Shown: positions 1-8,004 of the stretch, one piece after another
Numbering within the stretch: position 1 is the first letter of the stretch
How the letters are laid out: every line of letters starts with the position of its first letter
The notes under the pieces: model-generated
The model's input: the letters and a program-made list of their open reading frames with translations, nothing else
Told to the model about the DNA's origin: nothing
Databases searched by the model: none
Made by a program: the position numbers and the translations under genes
Assembly: GCA_036502085.1 (NCBI GenBank)
Contig: DASXZD010000070.1
Coordinates: 1 to 64,000, forward strand
DNA length: 64,000 nt
DNA from: PALSA-505 sp036502085
GTDB lineage: Bacteria > Actinomycetota > Actinomycetes > Streptosporangiales > Streptosporangiaceae
Reading direction: 5' to 3'

Positions 1-124
1 ATGAGTGGATAGAGAGGGCGACCACGGCGGCCTGCCGTCGCGGGTGTCAGGCCTACGTTCGTCGCATTAGCACTCTACACGAGTGAGTGCCAGTTCCGAA
101 CAGTATCCATCCGACGCAGACTCG

Positions 125-1156
125 TCAACACGGCCCGGGCACCACCTCTACCCGCAGGGGTATGCGCAAGGCCGCGGAGGGCTCGTACTCGACCTCCTGC
201 GGATCTTGGAAAACACATGATTCCCTTACGGCGCTCACGACTCCCGTGGCGAGCGCCAGCGCCTGCGGTGCTCCCGGGCACGGGCGGATCCCGTACCCGA
301 ACGTCAGGCTGGGCAGCACGTAACCGTCGGCGGTGGGATGACCGGGCTGCTGGTACGCGGCCGGATCGAGGTTCGCCGCCTCGAAGCGGCACACCACCGT
401 GGCTCCGGCCGGCACCAGGCAGCCGTTCACCTCGGCTGCCTCGCACGCGACCCGCCGGCTGGCGCGCACCGGCGGCACGTGCCGCAGCACCTCATCCAGC
501 AGCGCCCGGGTCGGCCGGCCCGTCACCCCCTCCGCCGGGATGCTGCGCAGCAGCACGAGCGTCGACCCGATCAGCCCGGCGGTGGCATCGCAGCCCTGGA
601 CCATCAGCGCGATCCTGGCCACGGTCGCCTCCATCGGGGCAGGGCTCAGCAGGCCGACGAGCCGCGCGGTGGCCGCGTCGGCCCGGCGCTGCGCCTGGTC
701 GTCCGCGCCGGGGAAGTAGGCGGCCGCGATTTCGATCACGGCGGCCGCGGCATCCTGCGGGCGGCCGATCCCCATGCTCTCGGCCATGGCCGCCATCGGA
801 ATCCGCCGCGCCAGCCGGCTCATCACCTCGATGCTGGCACCGTTGCCGCCCTCGGCGGCCAGCGTCTCGCGGGTCCGTTCGTACGCCAGGCGACCGAGTT
901 CATCGGGGCTGAGCCGGTGCAACTCGGCGACCGCATGCGCGCGGCGGCGCCGGTGCTCCGGGCCGTTGGCAAAGCGCGAGACCGAGGCGCGCAGCCAGGT
1001 AAGCGTGCCCACCTCGCCGCCGGCCTCGGCCTGCGCCACCATGAAGCGCTCGTCGGCCAGGATGGCCTGCACATCGGCGTAGCGGGAGGCGATCCATTCG
1101 CCGTCCGGTCCCGTCTGGGCGAAGGGAGGTGGCACCGCCGCCTGGTCGCTGATCAT
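125..1156 (-). CDS. Cytochrome P450 (short form)
   Basis: Probable haem monooxygenase; substrate unknown. The haem-ligand loop FGYGIRPCPGA (residues 286-296, ligand Cys293) matches the P450 signature, and the K-helix ExxR is E222-V-L-R225. The I-helix region reads QGCDATAG (187-194), so the usual acid-Thr pair is displaced: Ala follows Asp190 and Thr is one residue later. At 343 residues it is about 50-60 shorter than typical bacterial P450s, with a compact N-terminus. No ferredoxin or reductase gene is adjacent, so electrons must come from elsewhere. The neighbouring DUF397 gene on the same strand may only be a chance neighbour. Confidence 0.85.
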   Translation of the reverse strand: MISDQAAVPPPFAQTGPDGEWIASRYADVQAILADERFMVAQAEAGGEVGTLTWLRASVSRFANGPEHRRRRAHAVAELHRLSPDELGRLAYERTRETLAAEGGNGASIEVMSRLARRIPMAAMAESMGIGRPQDAAAAVIEIAAAYFPGADDQAQRRADAATARLVGLLSPAPMEATVARIALMVQGCDATAGLIGSTLVLLRSIPAEGVTGRPTRALLDEVLRHVPPVRASRRVACEAAEVNGCLVPAGATVVCRFEAANLDPAAYQQPGHPTADGYVLPSLTFGYGIRPCPGAPQALALATGVVSAVRESCVFQDPQEVEYEPSAALRIPLRVEVVPGPC

Positions 1157-1268
1157 GCCGCGACCTTAAGCCCGGATAGCTTCGATCCCCGGCGAAGTGT
1201 CAAGGCCGTCCGGCTGGACAGCGTCGGCCGGATGAACCGGTGCGGCTACGGCCGGATCAGCGGGCCGG

Positions 1269-1544
1269 CTACTCGGCCGGTGAAGCCGGCGGAGTAGCCG
1301 GGTCTTCCAGCTCCACCAGGGCGCCGTCCTCGTCCAGGTCGAACTCGCCATCCCGCACGCCAGCCACGAACGCGTCCCATTCGGCGGGGGTGAAGACCAG
1401 TACGGGGCCGTCCGGGTGCTTCGAATCGCGAAGCGTGATTACGTGCTCGCTGCCCTCTTTGGAGCCCTCTGTGATGGCGACCTCGACGCAGGCGCTGGCA
1501 CCGCTCCGCGTGGACTTGCGCCATCTGGCGGCTGTCACATTCAT
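1269..1544 (-). CDS. DUF397 domain protein
   Basis: A 91-residue protein with the DUF397 pattern: N-terminal W-R-K-S, then a central SKHPDGPVLVFTPAEWDAFV block (about residues 41-60) and an acidic tail. DUF397 proteins are common small actinomycete proteins, usually paired with an XRE/helix-turn-helix regulator and implicated in development; no such partner is seen here. The frame stays open upstream to 1874, but the family N-terminus starts at the ATG at 1542-1544, so the shorter start was chosen. The upstream extension overlaps rimI and looks like its shadow. Confidence 0.8.
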   Translation of the reverse strand: MNVTAARWRKSTRSGASACVEVAITEGSKEGSEHVITLRDSKHPDGPVLVFTPAEWDAFVAGVRDGEFDLDEDGALVELEDPATPPASPAE

Positions 1545-1651
1545 GTCCGCTGAGCCTACCCGACCACGACCCTTGGTGACCGTCAGCGAGGAGCCGCCGG
1601 AAGGTCCGGCGGGACGGCGGCACGCCTCGATGCCCGGCGCCTGCGGGCCGG

Positions 1652-2203
1652 TCATGGCCGGCGCTCCGATGCGGCCGGCCGTTCGGCCGGGTCCGGCTGG
1701 ACCGGCGGACCCGGCGGCTCGGGCGACCGGGCCGGCCGCCGCATCACGATCGCGTCGGTACCGCTCGGCTGGTAGTACCCGCGGCGCAGGCCCACATCGG
1801 TGAAGCCGTGCCTGCGGTACAGCTGCTGGGCTCGCGGGTTGTCGGCACGAACCTCGAGGAACACCTCTGAGCACCCCCTGCGGCCGGCCTCGGCCAGCAG
1901 CGCCTGCAGCAGCATCGACCCGATGCCCTGCCCCCAGTGCCCGGCGGCCACGGCCATCGTCAGCACGTCGCCCTGGCCGCCGCGCGGGTCGGAGGTCGGC
2001 ACGGCCAGCAGTCCCGCGTACCCTACGAGCTGGTCGCCATCGGCGGCGACCAGGTAGTAGCGGCCGACCGTCCGGCTGCTCAGCTCGGTGCCGAACAGCT
2101 CCTCCGACCAGGGGTCCTCGGGGAAGAGCGCCCGCTCCAGCGCGACCACGGCGGGCAGGTCGGCCGCCGTCATGCGGCGCAGCCCCACAGCCGGGCTCTT
2201 CAT
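1652..2203 (-). CDS. rimI: Ribosomal protein S18 alanine N-acetyltransferase-like GNAT (RimI)
   Basis: GNAT-fold acetyltransferase. The acetyl-CoA loop GHWGQGIGSMLLQAL sits near residues 87-101, followed by the RimI-like V-R-x-x-N-x-x-A-x-x-L-Y-x-x-x-G-F block. RimI proteins acetylate the N-terminus of S18 and related targets; the exact substrate here is inferred. The tail after about residue 155 is Pro/Arg-rich and probably disordered. In many actinobacteria rimI lies between tsaB and tsaD downstream of alr. Here those tRNA-threonylcarbamoylation genes are missing and a membrane protein gene lies directly upstream with a 13-base gap, suggesting co-transcription. Confidence 0.8.
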   Translation of the reverse strand: MKSPAVGLRRMTAADLPAVVALERALFPEDPWSEELFGTELSSRTVGRYYLVAADGDQLVGYAGLLAVPTSDPRGGQGDVLTMAVAAGHWGQGIGSMLLQALLAEAGRRGCSEVFLEVRADNPRAQQLYRRHGFTDVGLRRGYYQPSGTDAIVMRRPARSPEPPGPPVQPDPAERPAASERRP

Positions 2204-2216
2204 GACGCTCGCGGGC

Positions 2217-3185
2217 TCAGCCGACCTTGCCGAGCATGTCCCCGGCGGCCGCGACGGCGCCGGCCATCATCTGGCTGGCCGTGACGGGTCCGTATCCGCC
2301 CTGGCGGGCATGCGCGAGGCCGCTGAACACGACGGTGATCATCACGTTGCGGAGCCTGATCACGACCGTGTCCCTGTCGGTGGTGTCCCCGCCGACCGAG
2401 ATGACCTGGAACGCGTTGAACGCCACGGTGCCGAGGTGACCGATGGGGGTGATGCTCGCCTTGGGCTGGTGCGTCGCCTTCGGCGGGTGCGCCAGGGCCA
2501 GCATGGCCTGGCCATAGGCATCCTTGGCGGCGGAGGTGGCGCTGCCGTTGCCAGTGGCCAGGCCGTTCGGGGCGTAGGCCTGAGCGGCGACGGCGAGCAG
2601 CCGGTACACCGGCTTGCGGTCCAGCGTCCAGTCGCACTGGCTCTGCGCGTTCCCCGACAGCGACGGCGGCACGACCCGGACGCGCGGGCCGGGCAGGTAC
2701 TGCGTCAGCGTGCTGTTCGACACCGAGCTGCAGGCGCCGGGCACGGACCGGAACTCGCCGGGCTGGAAGGTGCTGACGAAGCCGTCGCCGGTGTGGGTCT
2801 GGCCGGAGCTGCCAGGCAGCAGGACGACAACGAGGGCAGCGATGATCGCCGCCGCGGCCGCGAGGCCGCCCCACAGGTAGACCCGCCGCTTGGCCCGCCG
2901 GGCGCGGTTGGCGCGCGCTCGAGGCCGGAGCGGGCCGGCCCGATTGGGCCGCCGCCCGTCGTGGCCGTGCTCGCTGCCGCCGCCTTGCCGCAGCGACGAC
3001 CGGGACGGCCGCCGCAGCGGGGGCGGACTCGGATCGATCCAGGCCGGGAGCTCGTCCTCGTCGACGGCGAACGGATCGGGCAGGCTTTCGCTTCCGTTGT
3101 CCGGCCCGATTGGCATCCTGGGATACCGAGGGGGGCCAGAGCCCTGCTGAGCCACGGCGCGCCTCCGGTGTGAGGGGATCCGCAC
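2217..3185 (-). CDS. Single-pass membrane protein, DUF3558-like extracytoplasmic domain
   Basis: A 322-residue protein with three parts. A Pro/Arg-rich, probably disordered cytoplasmic N-terminus covers residues 1-100. One TM helix of about 25 residues (Ala/Ile/Val/Leu-rich, after R-R-V-Y-L-W) follows at about 102-126. The rest is an extracellular domain with two Cys, VPGACSS and QSQCDWTL. The Cys/CxW pattern resembles DUF3558-type actinobacterial lipoproteins, but there is no lipobox, so this is only a likeness. Function is unknown. It shares architecture, not clear sequence, with the two paralogues at 11474-14917. It lies between the alpha/beta hydrolase gene and rimI on one strand. Confidence 0.7.
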   Translation of the reverse strand: MRIPSHRRRAVAQQGSGPPRYPRMPIGPDNGSESLPDPFAVDEDELPAWIDPSPPPLRRPSRSSLRQGGGSEHGHDGRRPNRAGPLRPRARANRARRAKRRVYLWGGLAAAAAIIAALVVVLLPGSSGQTHTGDGFVSTFQPGEFRSVPGACSSVSNSTLTQYLPGPRVRVVPPSLSGNAQSQCDWTLDRKPVYRLLAVAAQAYAPNGLATGNGSATSAAKDAYGQAMLALAHPPKATHQPKASITPIGHLGTVAFNAFQVISVGGDTTDRDTVVIRLRNVMITVVFSGLAHARQGGYGPVTASQMMAGAVAAAGDMLGKVG

Positions 3186-3263
3186 CGTATGTAGCGGCGC
3201 GGGGAAAGACTGCTCGGCAGCCTAGCGGCCTGGGGAGGAGGATCTATCAGGGAACAGCCGGAA

Positions 3264-4433
3264 CTATAGAGCCTCCGGACCGCCCGGTAGGTCCGGACAG
3301 ATGGATTTTACGCGGTCCTGACGCGGTGCGTCCCCGCATGCTGACACTGGCCGCGGCGCGGGTGCCTGAGCCCGGATCTGGACCTGGGCCACCATGCTGC
3401 TGATCGTCTCATTGACCACGTCGGGGCGCTCCAGGATGACCGCGTGGCCCGCACCCTCCACGATGACGAGCCTGGACCCGTCGATCGACTCGGCGAGATC
3501 GATGCCGAGCTGCGGCGGGATCAGCCGGTCCCTGTCGCCCACCACGACCGTCACCGGCACCCGGCTCAGCACACCGGGAACGTCGTGCGCGTCGTGCTTG
3601 AGCAGCGCACTGTAGAACTCGGCGATGACGCCGACCGGCGCCTGCCGGATTATCTGCCCGAGGAAGTCTGTCACGGTGACGCTCATCCACGGATCGCCGA
3701 ACGCCAGGAACCTGGTGGCCAGGAACTCGATCTCGCTCGATGCCTTGCGGCCGTGCTCGACCAGGACGGCCCGCCTGCCCCTGGCGGCCGTGCGCAGCAC
3801 GGTGGGAACAGCGCGCTGCAGCATGATCCGCAGCGGCGAGGGCATCCAGGGAACCAGCCCGTCCGGGCTGCTCAGCCCGCCGGCCGCCGTCCCGATCAGC
3901 ACGAGGCCGACGATCTTGGCGCCGAACAGCTCGGGATACCTGGCGGCCAGCGCCATGATCGTCATGCCGCCCATCGAGTGCCCGACGAGGACGACGCGGC
4001 GGTCGGTACCGGTGACCGCCCCGATTACCGCGTGCAGGTCGGCGCCGGTCCGGTCGATAGAAACCGGCGGCCCGGCCAGCGGCCCGGAACGCCCGTGGCC
4101 GCGCTGGTCCCAGAACACCAGCCTGGCGCAGGCGGCGAGGTCGCGGCGCTGGTAATGCCAGCTGTCCTGGTTCAGCGCGTACCCGTGGCTGAAGATGACC
4201 GTGATCGGAGCATCGTCGGGCCCGTTGATCTCGACGTGCAGCGGCATGCCGTCGTCACTCGGCACGATAAGCTCGCGGCCGCGCAGCTCGCCGAGCGGCT
4301 CGGCCGCCTCCGAGTCCGGCTCCGGCCGGAGCCGCGCCGCGAACCGTTCGGCCGCCATCACCGCGCCGAAGCCTGCCGCGGCCGTACCAGCTACGACGCC
4401 CGCGGTCTTGGTGACGCGCCCCCACCTCGACAT
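3264..4433 (-). CDS. Alpha/beta hydrolase
   Basis: Serine hydrolase of the alpha/beta fold. The nucleophile elbow is GHSMGG at 151-156 (Ser153), the acid lies in VGDRDRLIPP (Asp302) and the His in EGAGHAVI (His330). The oxyanion-side strand is FSHGYALNQDSW near 81-92. The N-terminus (about 8-28) is an Ala/Gly-rich hydrophobic stretch that could be a membrane anchor or signal. The substrate is unknown. A hydrolase at this place, directly after alr, is conserved in many actinobacteria, so it may have a housekeeping role. The C-terminal 50 residues are Pro/Arg-rich and probably unstructured. Confidence 0.85.
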   Translation of the reverse strand: MSRWGRVTKTAGVVAGTAAAGFGAVMAAERFAARLRPEPDSEAAEPLGELRGRELIVPSDDGMPLHVEINGPDDAPITVIFSHGYALNQDSWHYQRRDLAACARLVFWDQRGHGRSGPLAGPPVSIDRTGADLHAVIGAVTGTDRRVVLVGHSMGGMTIMALAARYPELFGAKIVGLVLIGTAAGGLSSPDGLVPWMPSPLRIMLQRAVPTVLRTAARGRRAVLVEHGRKASSEIEFLATRFLAFGDPWMSVTVTDFLGQIIRQAPVGVIAEFYSALLKHDAHDVPGVLSRVPVTVVVGDRDRLIPPQLGIDLAESIDGSRLVIVEGAGHAVILERPDVVNETISSMVAQVQIRAQAPAPRPVSACGDAPRQDRVKSICPDLPGGPEAL

Positions 4434-4455
4434 GCATCCCTCCCTGCCTGTTCCT

Positions 4456-4490
4456 GCCCGTGGCCCGTGGCCCGTGGCCCGTGGCCCGTC
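4456..4490. repeat. Heptamer tandem repeat GCCCGTG x5
   Basis: Five contiguous 7-bp units (GCCCGTG, the last ending in C) fill most of the short gap between the alpha/beta hydrolase start and the alr stop codon, touching the stop. This looks like slippage expansion. A 7-bp unit would shift frame if it were coding, and it lies outside both reading frames. Confidence 0.85.
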
Positions 4491-5613
4491 AGGATGTTAC
4501 TGGAAGGTAAGTACGTGCGGCCCGGCCGCCGAACCCGATGGCGATGTCGTAGGAGAGCGTGCCCAGCCGGTCGGCCCACTCCTGCGCGGTCGGCTCGCCG
4601 TCATCGCCGGGACCGAAGAGCACGACGGCGTCGCCCACGGCGACCGGGTCGTCGCCGAGATCGACCACGAACTGATCCATGCAGACGGTTCCGGCGATGG
4701 TCCGCCGCCGACCCCTGACCTGAACCTGGACCTCGTTGGATGCGTTCCTCGGCACCCCTTCCGCATAACCCTGCGGAACCAGGCCCAGCGTGGTCTCGGC
4801 CGCGGTGATGTAACGGTGGCCATACGACACCCCCGAGCCGGCCGGGACCCGCTTGACCAGCACGAGGCGAGTCCTGGCGGTCATCGCCGGGCGCAGCCAG
4901 CGGGGCGCGCCGCCCGGCTGCGTGCTGAGGCCGTAGATTCCGCCGCCGGGCCGGACGAGGTCGAGCCAGCTCTGCGGGAGGGTCAGCGTGGCCGCGGTGT
5001 TGGCGATGTGCCGCAGCTGCGGCCGCGCGCCCGCCTTCTCGGCGAGTTCCAGCGCGTCATCGAACGCAGTGAGCTGCGCCGGGACCGACGAATGGCCGGG
5101 CATGTCAGCGCAGGCCAGATGCGACCAGATGCCGGTGACCTGGATATACCCCGCCGCCTGGGCGGCGAGCGCGACGTCCACCAGCTCGGGCCAGCTGGTC
5201 GCGGGCGCGCCGCCTCGTGACATGCCGGTGTCTACCTTGAGGTGCAGGCTGGCCGGCTTGCCCGCTTGCCGGGCCGCGGCCGACAGCAGGTCCAGCTGGC
5301 CGACCGAGCTGACGGACAAGTCGATGTCCCGGCTGATGGCTTCGGCGTGCGCGGCGTCCGGGTCGTCCATCAGGCACAGCACGCGCGCCGTCAGGCCGGC
5401 CGCGCGCAGCGCCAGCCCCTCCTGGACCCCCACCACGCCGAGCCAGGAGGCACCGCCAGCCACCGCGGCGGTGGCCGTGGGGATCATGCCGTGCCCATAG
5501 CCGTCCGCCTTGACCACGGCCATCACGCCGGCGCTCCCGACCTGGTCGGCCAGCGCGGCGACATTCGCCCTGATCGCGCCGAGGTCCACCACGGCTTCCG
5601 CTAGACCATTCAC
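4489..5613 (-). CDS. alr: Alanine racemase
   Basis: PLP enzyme that interconverts L- and D-Ala for peptidoglycan. The PLP lysine is in VVKADGYGHG (Lys35 from the chosen start). The second-subunit catalytic Tyr is in GVSYGHRYITA, and CMDQFVVDLG is also present. The frame stays open to 5778, but that extension is a Pro-rich antisense shadow of the nnr repeat tail. I placed the start at the GTG at 5611-5613 (374 residues, normal family length), 34 bases after the nnr stop. A TTG at 5620-5622 is an alternative. It follows nnr in the same orientation and is probably co-transcribed. Confidence 0.9.
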   Translation of the reverse strand: MNGLAEAVVDLGAIRANVAALADQVGSAGVMAVVKADGYGHGMIPTATAAVAGGASWLGVVGVQEGLALRAAGLTARVLCLMDDPDAAHAEAISRDIDLSVSSVGQLDLLSAAARQAGKPASLHLKVDTGMSRGGAPATSWPELVDVALAAQAAGYIQVTGIWSHLACADMPGHSSVPAQLTAFDDALELAEKAGARPQLRHIANTAATLTLPQSWLDLVRPGGGIYGLSTQPGGAPRWLRPAMTARTRLVLVKRVPAGSGVSYGHRYITAAETTLGLVPQGYAEGVPRNASNEVQVQVRGRRRTIAGTVCMDQFVVDLGDDPVAVGDAVVLFGPGDDGEPTAQEWADRLGTLSYDIAIGFGGRAARTYLPVTS

Positions 5614-5647
5614 GGTGTCCAAGTGTGCCAGCCCAGAGTCGGTGCCC

Positions 5648-7348
5648 TTACCCGTTGGTATCCGAGGCGGCGCCGTCAGCGGCGGTGGCACCGTGTGCGG
5701 CGGCACCATCTGCGGCAGCAGCGCCGTCGGCGGCGGCGGCACCGTCGGCGGCGGCGGCACCGTCAGCGGCGGCGGCACCGCCTGTGGCGGTGCCGTCTGC
5801 TCCGGTGCCGCCGGCTACGGCACGGAAGGCCGCGGGCAGGGCGCGCACTACATCCGAGGCGCCGATGGGCGCGGATGCCGCGGCGAGCCGGGCGGCCAGC
5901 CCGTGCAGGTACGCCGCGGCCGCGGCGGCATCGGCGGCGGTCAGCCCCTGCGCGAGCAGCGCTCCCGCCAGGCCGGAGAGCACGTCGCCGGTGCCCGCGG
6001 TGGCCAGCCACGGCGTTCCCGTCGGGTTCACCAGCACTGGCGAGCCGGGCTCCGGACCGGCGATCACGGTGGTGGAGCCCTTGAGCAGCACGGTGGCACC
6101 GAAGCGCGCCGCCGCCTCGCGCACATACTCCAGCCGCCGCGCCTCCACCTCAGCCCGGTCCACGTCGGCCTGGTCCACGTCGGCCTGGTCCACGTCGGCC
6201 TGGTCCGCGCCAGCTCTGTCGGCACGGAGCAGCCGGGCGAGCTCGCCCGCGTGCGGGGTCAGCAGCGTGGGCGCCGCGCGGGGCAGCAGGCCGGGCGCGG
6301 CCGCGAGCAGGGTCAGGCCGTCGGCGTCCACCAGCACCGGCAGGTCGGTGGCGAGCACTTCGGCGAGCAGCCGGGCCGCGTCGTCGCCGGTGCCCATCCC
6401 CGGGCCCGCGGCCCAGGCCTGCACCCGGCCCGCCGCGCGCAACACCGCAGCCGCGTCCTGGCCGCCCTCGGTGGTCGTGATCACCGCCTCCGGCCATTGC
6501 TGCCGGACGATGCCGGCCGCGGCCGGCGCCGACACCAGCCTGACCATCCCGGCGCCGGCGTGCACCGCCCCGCCGACGGCCAGCCAGGCCGCGCCGGTGA
6601 AGCGGTCGCTGCCGGCCACGATGCCGACCACGCCCCGGCGGTACTTGTCCGATTCGGCCGACGGGCGCGGCAGCAGCGCGGCCAGGTCGGCGTCCTGCAG
6701 CGCGATCACATCGGGAGGGTCGAGGAACGGGCCCACGCCGATGTCGATGAGCTCGGTCACGCCCGCCTTCGATGCCCCCGGATCCACGAGCAGGCCGGGC
6801 TTCCAGGTGCCGAACGTCACGGTGACGTCCGCCTGCACGGCCGCGCCGTCCAGCGCACCGGAATCGGCGTCGACGCCACTCGGCAGATCGACGGCAACGA
6901 CCGTCGCCGCTGAGCTGGCCGCCTGGGCGGCCAGGCCGGCGTACGGCTCGCGCAGGCCGCCGCGGCCGCCGATGCCGAGCATGCCGTCCACGATCAGGTC
7001 CGCGCCGTGCATGAGCCCGGGCACGGCCGGGTCGGCCGGGACGAACAGCCGCCCGCCGGCCGCGCGCAGCGCCCCGGCCCCGCCGCGATGGGTCTTGGAC
7101 CCGGCGGTGACAGCGCGGACGGCAACACCTCGGCGGGCGAGCCAGGCACCGGCGTACAGCGCGTCGCCGCCGTTGTCACCGCTGCCCGCGAGGATCATGA
7201 CCCGGGCTCCGTAGCAGCTGCCGAGCAGCCGGGCGCAGACGGTGGCCAGGCCGAACGCGGCCCGCTGCATCGGTACGCCGTCGGCCACCGTAGCCATCAG
7301 GGCGCCTTCGGCCGCGCGGACCTTGGCCACGCTGTGCGCCTGCCTCAT
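5648..7348 (-). CDS. nnr: Bifunctional NAD(P)H-hydrate epimerase / ADP-dependent NAD(P)H-hydrate dehydratase
   Basis: Repairs hydrated NADH and NADPH. The YjeF-N epimerase domain covers about residues 1-215 (GSGDNGGDALYAGAWLARRG near 55-74). The ribokinase-like dehydratase domain covers about 220-520 and ends with the GTGDVLSGLAGALLAQG active-site motif. Two low-complexity insertions are present: a (DQADV)n run inside the dehydratase domain encoded by 6157-6206, and a C-terminal Ala-Asp-Gly tail encoded by about 5660-5800. Upstream lies a broken acpS, the gene often found here. The product is soluble and cytoplasmic. Downstream is alr, 34 bases away. Confidence 0.92.
   Translation of the reverse strand: MRQAHSVAKVRAAEGALMATVADGVPMQRAAFGLATVCARLLGSCYGARVMILAGSGDNGGDALYAGAWLARRGVAVRAVTAGSKTHRGGAGALRAAGGRLFVPADPAVPGLMHGADLIVDGMLGIGGRGGLREPYAGLAAQAASSAATVVAVDLPSGVDADSGALDGAAVQADVTVTFGTWKPGLLVDPGASKAGVTELIDIGVGPFLDPPDVIALQDADLAALLPRPSAESDKYRRGVVGIVAGSDRFTGAAWLAVGGAVHAGAGMVRLVSAPAAAGIVRQQWPEAVITTTEGGQDAAAVLRAAGRVQAWAAGPGMGTGDDAARLLAEVLATDLPVLVDADGLTLLAAAPGLLPRAAPTLLTPHAGELARLLRADRAGADQADVDQADVDQADVDRAEVEARRLEYVREAAARFGATVLLKGSTTVIAGPEPGSPVLVNPTGTPWLATAGTGDVLSGLAGALLAQGLTAADAAAAAAYLHGLAARLAAASAPIGASDVVRALPAAFRAVAGGTGADGTATGGAAAADGAAAADGAAAADGAAAADGAAAHGATAADGAASDTNG
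5726..5779 (-). repeat. 18-bp tandem repeat in the nnr 3' end
   Basis: Three nearly identical 18-bp units (plus strand GTC-RGC-GGC-GGC-GGC-ACC), with degenerate units on both sides from about 5673 to 5800. In nnr they encode repeated Gly-Ala-Ala-Ala-Asp tracts at the C-terminus. The unit is a multiple of three, so the frame is kept. Confidence 0.85.
6157..6206 (-). repeat. 15-bp tandem repeat inside nnr
   Basis: Three perfect 15-bp units (plus strand GGTCCACGTCGGCCT) plus a partial fourth. They encode repeated D-Q-A-D-V within the dehydratase domain, before the alpha-helix E-A-R-R-L-E-Y-V. Confidence 0.9.
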
Positions 7349-7416
7349 TCCCGACTCACCAGTCCCATCATCGGTCAGCTCGCCCGTCGGCCCTCCGCCG
7401 CTCGGCCGTCCGCCAG

Positions 7417-7542
7417 TCAGCCTTCTGCAACCTTCGCTGCGAAGCGGGCCGCGAGCGATGCCGCCGACCGTCCGAGTTCACTCTCAGCGAACAACCGCCG
7501 GGCCAAGCCGCGGGGTGCGCCGATCACGCCCAAGCCTGCCAC
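7417..7542 (-). pseudogene. acpS: acpS remnant (holo-ACP synthase fragment)
   Basis: A 41-codon open stretch from GTG (7540-7542) to TGA (7417-7419). Its product contains ARRLFAESELGRSAASLAARFAAK, which closely resembles the conserved AcpS block (x-R-x-F-T-x-x-E-x ... S-L-A-A-R-F-A-A-K-E-A). The N-terminal G-x-G-x-D metal-site segment is replaced (GLGVIGAPRG), and the frame stops right after FAAK, so the C-terminal two thirds are gone. No continuation was found in the other frames before the nnr start. The position between glmM and nnr is where acpS sits in related genomes. A working 4'-phosphopantetheinyl transferase must be encoded elsewhere. Confidence 0.6.
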
Positions 7543-7635
7543 GGCTCACAGTCCCGGGCCCGCTGCGGCCCGGCGCTGGCGGGAGGCGGGCCATTCCGGT
7601 TGCGGACGGCCGGTCAGCGCGCCTAGCGTCAGGCC

Positions 7636-8004
7636 ATGCCGGCCTACATCAAGTCCGTCACTTTCGACTGCTCGGATGCTCTCGTGGCCGCCCGGTTCTG
7701 GGCCGCGGTGCTCGGTTCGGACGTGGATGAGGACTCTACCTCGGAGAAGGCCTTCGTCGAGGCGGCCGGATGGGGCGGCCCGAACATCTGGTTCATCGGT
7801 GTCCCTGAGCCGAAGACAGCCAAGAACCGGCAGCACTTCGACCTTCGGGCGCCAGGCCCCGTCGAGACCGAAGTCAGCAGGCTGGAGGCTCTCGGCGCAG
7901 TCGTCCACAGCCGCGTGGGTGCGCACGTCGTGATGCTGGATCCCGAGGGAAACGAGCTCTGCGTCGAGCCGGGGCCTGAGCCCGCCAGTCAGGCGGCGAG
8001 GTGA
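7636..8004 (+). CDS. VOC-family (glyoxalase-like) protein
   Basis: A 122-residue protein with the pattern of actinobacterial glyoxalase-like VOC domains. It opens with the beta-strand VTFDCSDALVAARFWAAVLG (about 8-27) and ends with the LDPEGNELCVEP strand, whose Glu is a typical VOC ligand position. These proteins hold a metal or small hydrophobic ligand; substrate is unknown. Its stop overlaps the next start by four bases (GTGA), so it is translationally coupled to the DUF488 gene. The pair runs opposite to the flanking genes and separates glmM from nnr, consistent with insertion. Confidence 0.8.
   Translation: MPAYIKSVTFDCSDALVAARFWAAVLGSDVDEDSTSEKAFVEAAGWGGPNIWFIGVPEPKTAKNRQHFDLRAPGPVETEVSRLEALGAVVHSRVGAHVVMLDPEGNELCVEPGPEPASQAAR

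Noticed and set aside
75..446. 123-codon frame at the left window edge
   Set aside because: Same strand but a different frame from the P450; Arg/Gly-rich shadow with no signature.
5614..5778. 55-codon Pro-rich N-terminal extension of alr
   Set aside because: It is the antisense of the nnr Ala/Gly/Asp repeat tail and would overlap nnr by about 130 bases; the family N-terminus starts at 5613.
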